DNA of 22,689 bases from Fluviibacter sp039805865 (GTDB lineage: Bacteria; Pseudomonadota; Gammaproteobacteria; Burkholderiales; Rhodocyclaceae). Position 1 is the stretch's first letter, and each line of letters begins with the position of its first letter. A model generated the notes under the pieces. It saw nothing but the letters and a program-made list of their open reading frames with translations. It was not told where the DNA came from and did no database searches. Shown here one piece after another: positions 15,603 to 20,981 of this stretch. The stretch spans positions 1-22,689 of the forward strand of contig JBDLTI010000030.1 of assembly GCA_039805865.1 (NCBI GenBank), given 5' to 3'. Both the position numbers and the translations under genes were made by a program.

Positions 15603-16820
15603 ATGTTCAAAAATTTACGTACGGCACTTTCCGCACCGCATGCCATGACAGTAACACTGGCGGCGGCGGGCATTCTGATGGTGACCATGGGCACCCGCCA
15701 ATCACTGGGGCTCTTTGTATCGCCTATTAACTCTGCCAGCGACATCGGCATTGTGTCCATTAGTCTGGCCCTGGCGATCGGACAATTTACCTGGGGCCTT
15801 GCGCAACCCATTGCCGGCCTTCTGTCTGACCGATACGGCCCAGGTAAGGTGCTGGTCTTTGGGTTACTGCTTCTGGCTTTAGGCAGCGCGATCGCACCCT
15901 TCCTGCTTTCCGGCTTTGGGCTCATTGTGAGCCTCGGTTTATGTGTTGCCATCGGTTCGGGTATCGGCGGGTTTTCGGTATTGATTGGTGCTACCGCACA
16001 ACGTATTCCTGCTGAAGCACGCGGCCCCGCATCTGGGGTTATCAATGCGGGTGGCTCACTCGGCCAGTTTATTGGCGCACCGATTTTTCAGGGACTCATC
16101 CAGACCATCGGTTGGGCCGGGTCGCTCTGGGGCATGGCGATTATTTCACTCAGTGCCTTGCCGCTGATTAATCGACTCACCGGTGCTAAAACCATTCACA
16201 CCCACCCACAGAATTTGTCGCCAGTCGATTCCTTTGGTAAAACCATTTGCGGTGCAGTCGCCAACCCCAACTACTTTCTATTGAACCTCGGCTTTTTTAC
16301 CTGTGGTTTTCATATTGCGTTTCTAGTGACCCATCTCCCGGGTGAAGTCAGCCTCTGTGGTTTACCTGCGTCTGTGGCCAGCGGTGCGCTTGCCATTATT
16401 GGCCTGAGCAATATCTTCGGTAGCCTGTACGCAGGCCAGTGCGTCGCCCGTTATCGGAGTAAATATATCCTTGCAGCCATGTATGGTAGTCGCGCGCTTC
16501 TGATCCTTGCTTATCTACTCTTGCCCAAAACAGAGCTCACTTATTACGTCTTCGCTGCGGGGCTTGGGTTTACCTGGTTGGCTACTGTGCCACCAACTGC
16601 CGCTATTGTGGGGAAGTTATTCGGTTTACGTTATCTGGCAACGCTGTTTGGCATTTCCATGCTCTCGCATCAGGTCGGCGCATTTTTTGGTGCTTATCTA
16701 GGGGGCTTAGCAATGGCAGAATTCGGTAATCTGGATGCCATGTGGTACGCCGATATGGCACTGGCCGGATTTGCCGCACTGGTGAATCTGCCAATCCGTG
16801 AAGCTCGGCTACAATCCTGA
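15603..16820 (+). CDS. MFS transporter, second of a pair
   Basis: A 405-residue membrane protein with about twelve spans. The N-terminal half carries T-R-Q-S-L-G-L-F-V-S-P-I-N near residues 31-43 and the MFS motif A form G-L-L-S-D-R-Y-G-P-G-K-V. The sequence resembles monocarboxylate or drug-type MFS permeases common in betaproteobacteria. Its substrate is unknown. It is a different subfamily from the preceding MFS gene, not a recent duplicate. There is no Shine-Dalgarno before the ATG and only a 3-base gap from the upstream stop, so translation is likely coupled. Confidence 0.92.
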   Translation: MFKNLRTALSAPHAMTVTLAAAGILMVTMGTRQSLGLFVSPINSASDIGIVSISLALAIGQFTWGLAQPIAGLLSDRYGPGKVLVFGLLLLALGSAIAPFLLSGFGLIVSLGLCVAIGSGIGGFSVLIGATAQRIPAEARGPASGVINAGGSLGQFIGAPIFQGLIQTIGWAGSLWGMAIISLSALPLINRLTGAKTIHTHPQNLSPVDSFGKTICGAVANPNYFLLNLGFFTCGFHIAFLVTHLPGEVSLCGLPASVASGALAIIGLSNIFGSLYAGQCVARYRSKYILAAMYGSRALLILAYLLLPKTELTYYVFAAGLGFTWLATVPPTAAIVGKLFGLRYLATLFGISMLSHQVGAFFGAYLGGLAMAEFGNLDAMWYADMALAGFAALVNLPIREARLQS

Positions 16821-16824
16821 GGGT

Positions 16825-17136
16825 ATGGATAATCTAGCTCTCACTGCCTCACTGACTTTTGCCGGACTCATTATCGGTCTGAGCATCAGCATTGCTGTCG
16901 CCACACTTTTAAGAGGTGTCTGCGAAGCAATACAAACCGGGAGCGCACAGCGCAAAGTGGGTCTGATCATGGCAATGGTCTACCTACCGCTATTCACATT
17001 TCTGATGCGCAATATGACGGAAGTGATGCCGATGATCATCGGCATTCTGATCAGCAGCTGCCTCATTACCATTGCCGTTCTGATCAGGAATGTGCGGGCA
17101 ACAAAAAGCCCGCTGTCGTTTCCGAAGGCGGGCTAA
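16825..17136 (+). CDS. Small membrane protein, unknown
   Basis: A 103-residue protein that I do not recognise. It has three hydrophobic stretches (about residues 5-31, 44-60 and 67-86). The loops between them are short and basic-polar, with Arg/Lys near L-L-R-G-V and the last segment ending I-R-N-V-R-A-T-K. No catalytic motif is seen. The ATG lies four bases after the stop codon of the second MFS gene. Its only upstream GAGG is very close, so coupling to the transporter is likely. An in-frame GTG at 16798 would overlap the transporter gene and is less likely. The last codons and stop overlap a terminator hairpin. It might modulate the neighbouring transporters, but this rests on position alone. 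Confidence 0.65.
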   Translation: MDNLALTASLTFAGLIIGLSISIAVATLLRGVCEAIQTGSAQRKVGLIMAMVYLPLFTFLMRNMTEVMPMIIGILISSCLITIAVLIRNVRATKSPLSFPKAG

Positions 17137-17138
17137 TC
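17102..17138. terminator. Bidirectional terminator overlapping the end of the small membrane protein gene
   Basis: AGCCCGC (17107-17113) pairs with GCGGGCT (17128-17134). The minus strand has a run of T after the stem, and the plus strand has a weaker AATCGTTTT. The right arm contains the stop codon of the plus-strand gene. It ends the tRNA-Val transcript on the minus strand and probably the transporter operon on the plus strand. Confidence 0.8.
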
Positions 17139-17157
17139 GTTTTGCATCAGGATTAGG

Positions 17158-17233
17158 TGGTGGGTCGTGACGGGCTCGAACCGCCGACATTCTGCGTGTA
17201 AGGCAGACGCTCTACCAACTGAGCTAACGACCC
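17158..17233 (-). tRNA. tRNA-Val (anticodon TAC)
   Basis: The 76-base minus-strand sequence folds into a complete cloverleaf. It has a 7-bp acceptor stem (GGGTCGT with ACGACCC), a D arm with GCTC/GAGC, and the anticodon loop CTTACAC closed by TCTGC/GCAGA. The T arm carries TTCGAGC. Discriminator A and a genome-encoded CCA are present. The anticodon TAC reads Val GTA and related codons. It resembles the E. coli tRNA-Val(UAC) throughout. Confidence 0.98.
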
Positions 17234-17250
17234 TTCCTGAAGCAGGCGAT

Positions 17251-17279
17251 ATTTTAACAGATTATGTACGATCTTGCAG
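17251..17279 (-). promoter_or_regulatory. Candidate tRNA-Val promoter
   Basis: On the minus strand, CTGCAA (17274-17279) and TAAAAT (17251-17256) are 17 bases apart. The implied start is about ten bases before the tRNA 5' end. The -35 lies within the last codons of cbpM. Confidence 0.5.
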
Positions 17280-17582
17280 CTGATGAATATTAGCCCGGTT
17301 TAAAGCCGTTTCCAGCTCGTTAATCCGTTCCAGCAGCCTAAATCCCAGTGTCAGTGCGTGTACGTCTAGGTTAAGTTCGAGGTCTTCACGAATGCGTCGT
17401 AGCCGACGCGCCAGGTTCATGGCCTCGCTATCAAAAGCCCAGTCGTTAATGCTACGGCCTGCGGGTTTGAGCACACCGACTTCGACCAGTTCAACCACGT
17501 CCCCCTGGCTTAGACCAGCCACCTGGGTGAATTCTGTAACACTCAGCCAGCTGGCTTCAAACGTTGTAATTTGTTCTGTCAT
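17262..17582 (-). CDS. cbpM: Chaperone modulator CbpM
   Basis: A 106-residue MerR-like winged-helix protein. Residues from about 15 to 45 (V-T-E-F-T-Q-V-A-G-L-S) form the helix-turn-helix-like unit, followed by an Arg-rich helix with R-R-L-R-R-I-R-E-D-L and a helical C-terminus. CbpM binds the J-domain of CbpA and inhibits it. The ATG at 17582 is preceded by AGGGA at a good spacing. A TTG upstream that overlaps the cbpA stop is unlikely. It lies 17 bases after cbpA on the same strand, the usual cbpA-cbpM arrangement. Confidence 0.9.
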   Translation of the reverse strand: MTEQITTFEASWLSVTEFTQVAGLSQGDVVELVEVGVLKPAGRSINDWAFDSEAMNLARRLRRIREDLELNLDVHALTLGFRLLERINELETALNRANIHQLQDRT

Positions 17583-17599
17583 AACGATTCCCTGACCAA

Positions 17600-18637
17600 T
17601 CAACTTGCTCGGTGCGCTTCAGCCACAAAGTGACCGCGCGGATTAAAGGTGGAGGCTTCAGCCAGCTGCTGGTACAACGCCTTTTCCGCATCATTCAATT
17701 CGGTCGGTGTCGCCACCTGCACGATGACGTAGAGATCGCCCTGCCCCTCTTTGGGCTTTGGCAATCCACGGCCACCCAAGCGCAATTTGCGACCGGCTGG
17801 GGTGCCGGCTGAAATCTTCATACGCACCGCACCGTCGAGTGTAGGCACATCGATTTCCGCCCCCAAAGCAGCCTCCCAAGGGGTAACGGGCAGATCAAGG
17901 AATAAGTCGTGGCCATCGGCTCTAAACAGCGGATGGGGATGCAACGCTATGTTCAGGTATAGGTCACCATTGGGTCCACCATTAAAGCCTTTGCCACCTT
18001 TACCGGGCAGCCGCATCTTCTGGCCATCGGTCGCCCCTTTAGGGATACGCGCCTTGAAGACTTGCGGCACACGATGTAAACGACCTTGAGCATCGTACTC
18101 GGGCATTTCGAGGTTGAGCTCGATCATGGTGCCTTTAGCGGCTTCATCAAGTGAGATATGCGCGGTGACTTCAAAATCCTGTCCCGGTGCTTTGAATTGC
18201 TGACCAGCGCCCTGATGCGCGCCGCGTCCGGCATGTGCACGGCCTCTACCCATCTGCGCAAAGAGTTCAGACAGATCTACATCCTCAAACCCGGCTCCTT
18301 CAAAACCGCCCGCACCAAAGCCACCGCCGCCAAAGCCGCTCGCACCGCCGTGAGCCCCACTAAAGCCGCCACCCTGAGCGTACTGCTCCCAGCCCGGTGG
18401 TGGACGGAATTGCTCACCCGGATTGTGGCGGCCCAGTTGGTCGTAAGCTTTACGAAGCTCAGGATCTTTGAGCGTTTTGTACGCTTCATTAACCTCTTTG
18501 AACTTCTCTTCACCATCCGGGTCTTTAGAGATATCCGGATGATATTTATGTGCAAGCTTTTTAAATGCCTTCTTGATCTCGTCGGCCGTTGCTTCGCGCG
18601 AGACGCCGAGGATTTCGTAATAGTCCTTGAATTTCAT
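17600..18637 (-). CDS. cbpA: Curved DNA-binding protein CbpA, DnaJ-class co-chaperone
   Basis: A 345-residue J-domain protein. The J domain (1-70) has the HPD motif at 33-35 in K-Y-H-P-D. A Gly/Ala-rich linker (about 88-140) follows, then the two C-terminal beta-domains with A-P-G-Q-D-F, G-Q-K-M-R-L-P-G-K-G and G-R-G-L-P. The zinc-finger repeats of DnaJ are absent, which separates CbpA from DnaJ. It stimulates DnaK and, in E. coli, binds curved DNA. The linker is longer and more glycine-rich than in E. coli CbpA. The ATG is preceded by CAGG close by. A sigma32-like promoter lies about 70 bases upstream. Confidence 0.94.
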   Translation of the reverse strand: MKFKDYYEILGVSREATADEIKKAFKKLAHKYHPDISKDPDGEEKFKEVNEAYKTLKDPELRKAYDQLGRHNPGEQFRPPPGWEQYAQGGGFSGAHGGASGFGGGGFGAGGFEGAGFEDVDLSELFAQMGRGRAHAGRGAHQGAGQQFKAPGQDFEVTAHISLDEAAKGTMIELNLEMPEYDAQGRLHRVPQVFKARIPKGATDGQKMRLPGKGGKGFNGGPNGDLYLNIALHPHPLFRADGHDLFLDLPVTPWEAALGAEIDVPTLDGAVRMKISAGTPAGRKLRLGGRGLPKPKEGQGDLYVIVQVATPTELNDAEKALYQQLAEASTFNPRGHFVAEAHRAS

Positions 18638-18706
18638 GCCTGATTGTTCTCGTTGTTTGCAGCGTGATTAATTGCGTCTTAAAAACGCACACGGATTATT
18701 GTAGCC

Positions 18707-18734
18707 AGATTGGGGCCATCTGCGAGAAATCAAG
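18707..18734 (-). promoter_or_regulatory. Sigma32-like heat-shock promoter of cbpAM
   Basis: On the minus strand, CTTGATT (18728-18734) and CCCCAATCT (18707-18715) are 12 bases apart. They resemble the heat-shock consensus (CTTGAAA and CCCCATNT). The start would be about 60 bases before the cbpA ATG. A sigma70-like TACAAT lies just downstream with a poor -35. Heat-shock control is inference. Confidence 0.42.
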
Positions 18735-18740
18735 ACACTC

Positions 18741-18783
18741 AAAAGCAACATGCCGGTGAGGCGAACCTGACCGGCATGCTTTT
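18741..18783 (-). terminator. Terminator of the DEAD-box helicase gene
   Basis: ATGCCGGT (18750-18757) pairs with ACCGGCAT (18770-18777). The outer AAAAGC (18741-18746) pairs with GCTTTT (18778-18783) after a 3-base bulge. On the minus strand the distal arm ends in TTTT. It lies 18 bases after the stop codon. Confidence 0.8.
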
Positions 18784-18801
18784 GCGCTTCTAAGGGGTTA
18801 C

Positions 18802-20697
18802 TTAGTGGCCGCGACTACCAAAGCCACCGTGACCACCGGTGCCACCATGTTTGCTAAACACTTTGCCACCCGGCTTGCCGGCTGGTTTGCTAAACGGCTT
18901 ACCACCCGGTTTGCCAAAGGATTTACCCGCTGGCTTATCCGAACGGCCTTCTGAGCGTGGCTTATCACCAAACTTGCCACCCGCTGGCTTGTCACCCCAA
19001 GGTTTGCTGCCGCCAAACGCCTTGCCACCGCCTTCGCCCGAGCGCGGCTTGTCGCCACGATCACCAAAGCTACGCGGTTTGTCGCCGAAGCTACGTGGCT
19101 TATCACCACCGAAGTTGCGTGGTTTATCGCCAAAGCTACGTGGCTTGTCATCAAAGCTGCGAGGACGATCATCAAACGAACGGGCCGGACGATCTTCGCG
19201 CGGACGGTCGCCGAATGAACGCGCCGGACGGTCTTCACGAGGACGATCATTGAATGAACGTGGACGATCATCAAATGAGCGAGCAGGACGATCTTCGAAC
19301 GAACGCGCTGGACGATCGCCAAATTCACGTGGTTTACGGTCGCCACCAAAATCGCCGCGCGGGCTGTCAGAACGCTGGTTGTCGCTGCGTTTTTCCCAAC
19401 CACCCGAACGACTACCACCGCCACTGCGGCCATGACCACCAAAAGCACCGCGACCACCGCCACCAAAACCACCCGGGCGACCACGCCCTTCGCCACGACC
19501 ACCACGGCCTTCGCCGCGTTCTGGTGTCTTAGGCTCAAGGCCTTCAACCACCGCTACCGGAATACGCTGATCAGTCAGTGCTTCGATAGTGCGGATCTTC
19601 ATACGATCACGATGTTCGGCAAAGGTAATGGCTTTACCGGTACGACCTGCACGACCGGTACGGCCGATACGGTGGACATAGTCTTCTGCCTTCATCGGAA
19701 GACCGAAGTTGAATACGTGGGTAATGCTTGGCACATCGATACCGCGGGCAGCCACATCGGTAGCCACCAGTACGCGGACATGGCCACTACGCAATTGCTT
19801 CAGACGATGAGCGCGCACCTTCTGTGGCATAGCGCCATGGAGTGCTGCTACGGCGTGGCCTTGCTCAGCCAGTGCATCGGCCAAACGATCGGTTTCAACC
19901 TGGGTGCTGGCAAAAACAACCGCTTGTTCCAGCTCGGCATCACGCAGATAATGGTCCAGCAATTTTTCTTTGTGGATCATGTTGTCGGCCCAGTGCAGCG
20001 ATTGCGTAATCTGGGTGTGACGATCCGTTGCACTGGCCAATTCCAGGCGGCCAGGGTTCTTCATCAAACGGGCTGCCAGCGACATGATGCGCGGCGCGAA
20101 TGTCGCGGAGAACATCATGGTTTGATCACGGTGCTGACAGAGGTGATTGATATCTTCCAGATCTTCGGCAAAGCCCAGATCCAGCATACGGTCGGCTTCG
20201 TCAACGACCAGCGTCTTGACGTCGGCCAGATGAATCTGTCGACGTTGCGCCAGATCCAACAGACGACCCGGCGTAGCTACCACCAGCAATGCACCACGCA
20301 GGCCGGCCATTTGCTTACCGTAAGGCATACCGCCCATAACGGTGGCAACGCGGATGCCCTTGCTGTTCTTGAGCAAGTCGATCGCATCTTGCGCAACCTG
20401 TTGTGCCAACTCACGGGTTGGGCAAAGCACCAAGCCAGCAGGCCCAATGACACGATGCAGATCGATCGGCGAGTTATTGCCGCCAGCCATCATGGCATTA
20501 AGTACGGGCAACAGGAAGGCGGCCGTTTTACCGCTACCCGTTTGGCTGCTCACCATCCAGTCGCCACCTTGCAGTGCCGCTGGAATAGCTTCAGACTGTA
20601 CGGGCGTTGGTTGGGTAAATCCCAGGTTTTCAATGGCCGTCAGTAAAGGCGCGGCCAAGCCCATGCTCGCAAACGAGCTATTTGTTTGTTCAGTCAT
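18802..20697 (-). CDS. DEAD-box RNA helicase with long RG/RSF-rich C-terminal tail
   Basis: A 631-residue protein. The helicase core (1-380) has all motifs: Q (G-F-T-Q-P-T-P-V-Q), I S-Q-T-G-S-G-K-T (51-58), Ia P-T-R-E-L-A (93-98), Ib T-P-G-R (142-145), II D-E-A-D (166-169), III S-A-T (197-199), V A-R-G-I-D, and VI H-R-I-G-R-T-G-R (342-349). It unwinds short RNA duplexes with ATP. The family is RhlE/SrmB-like. From about residue 393 a disordered tail of nearly 240 residues follows. It has Gly/Arg-rich segments, then about ten copies of an R-S-F-x-D-[RK]-P unit at 461-550, then Gly/Lys-rich sequence. Such tails bind RNA. I chose ATG 20697 because GGGGA lies ahead at good spacing. ATG 20709 is in frame but lacks a Shine-Dalgarno. 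It has its own terminator. Confidence 0.93.
   Translation of the reverse strand: MTEQTNSSFASMGLAAPLLTAIENLGFTQPTPVQSEAIPAALQGGDWMVSSQTGSGKTAAFLLPVLNAMMAGGNNSPIDLHRVIGPAGLVLCPTRELAQQVAQDAIDLLKNSKGIRVATVMGGMPYGKQMAGLRGALLVVATPGRLLDLAQRRQIHLADVKTLVVDEADRMLDLGFAEDLEDINHLCQHRDQTMMFSATFAPRIMSLAARLMKNPGRLELASATDRHTQITQSLHWADNMIHKEKLLDHYLRDAELEQAVVFASTQVETDRLADALAEQGHAVAALHGAMPQKVRAHRLKQLRSGHVRVLVATDVAARGIDVPSITHVFNFGLPMKAEDYVHRIGRTGRAGRTGKAITFAEHRDRMKIRTIEALTDQRIPVAVVEGLEPKTPERGEGRGGRGEGRGRPGGFGGGGRGAFGGHGRSGGGSRSGGWEKRSDNQRSDSPRGDFGGDRKPREFGDRPARSFEDRPARSFDDRPRSFNDRPREDRPARSFGDRPREDRPARSFDDRPRSFDDKPRSFGDKPRNFGGDKPRSFGDKPRSFGDRGDKPRSGEGGGKAFGGSKPWGDKPAGGKFGDKPRSEGRSDKPAGKSFGKPGGKPFSKPAGKPGGKVFSKHGGTGGHGGFGSRGH
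19048..19317 (-). repeat. Degenerate in-frame repeats encoding R-S-F-x-D-[RK]-P
   Basis: This stretch codes for residues 461-550 of the DEAD-box helicase, with about ten imperfect copies of a six- to eight-residue unit. The copies vary in sequence (RSFED, RSFDD, RSFND, RSFGD, RNFGGD), so the DNA repeats are diverged. The repeat also makes long open frames on the opposite strand. Confidence 0.85.
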
Positions 20698-20709
20698 TTT
20701 TATCCCCAT

Positions 20710-20936
20710 TAAGGAAAACCGGTCGCGCCTGTTTAACGCGATGGTCTGTGGTCAAAAGAACATCGACCATCAGACAGATGCCGGCAATTCCGGCGTCCGG
20801 TACACCCTGTGGGTGCGGCTGGGGACGATGCACATAGATGCGGCCCTAAGGTTGCCTGGGCCATTCAGCGTTCTATGCGATTTTGTCGCTAAACGCTTGA
20901 TGCGAAGCGCATATTGCGCCGCGTCATTCAACAACG
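20710..20936 (-). promoter_or_regulatory. Long, hairpin-rich 5' leader of the DEAD-box helicase mRNA
   Basis: About 230 bases separate the presumed start from the helicase ATG, with no gene inside. On the minus strand several stems can form. They are GATGGTC (20740-20746) with GACCATC (20765-20771), GCCGG (20780-20784) with CCGGC (20790-20794), CACCC (20803-20807) with GGGTG (20811-20815), and ATGCG (20900-20904) with CGCAT (20908-20912). Long structured leaders are known on cold-shock RNA helicase genes. Whether this one controls expression is inference. Confidence 0.45.
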
Positions 20937-20972
20937 GGGCGAACTATACCACTAGTTCGCCCGATTGCCTAA
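20937..20972 (-). promoter_or_regulatory. Extended -10 promoter within a perfect 10-bp palindrome
   Basis: GGGCGAACTA (20937-20946) and TAGTTCGCCC (20953-20962) are perfect inverted arms with a six-base centre. On the minus strand, TGGTATAGT (20943-20951) is an extended -10. A poor -35 TTAGGC (20967-20972) lies 18 bases upstream. The palindrome could be an operator over the -10. It could also end lon transcripts, but it lacks a T-tract and would be a poor intrinsic terminator. Confidence 0.5.
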
Positions 20973-20981
20973 TTGTTTGAA

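Noticed and set aside
14388..16820. The two MFS genes as a tandem duplication
   Set aside because: Their sequences differ throughout, including the motif A loop and N-terminus, so they are members of different subfamilies.
17158..17233. tRNA gene as an attachment site for an integrated element
   Set aside because: No integrase gene lies next to the tRNA, and I saw no second copy of its 3' end. The neighbours are housekeeping genes on both sides.
18839..19435. Plus-strand 198-codon frame rich in Arg, Pro, Leu and Ser
   Set aside because: It is the complement of the repetitive helicase tail. The apparent protein repeats only mirror the RSFxDRP codons.
18839..19500. Possible tandem-repeat array or CRISPR-like region
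   Set aside because: The repeats are short, degenerate and in frame with the helicase coding sequence. There are no constant repeats separated by unique spacers.
18798..19547. Minus-strand 249-codon frame very rich in Val and Ala
   Set aside because: It is the same strand in another frame of the low-complexity helicase tail. The helicase frame continues through to a proper stop and terminator.
19432..20646. Plus-strand 404-codon frame opposite the helicase core
   Set aside because: It is antisense to all the conserved helicase motifs and has no signature of its own.
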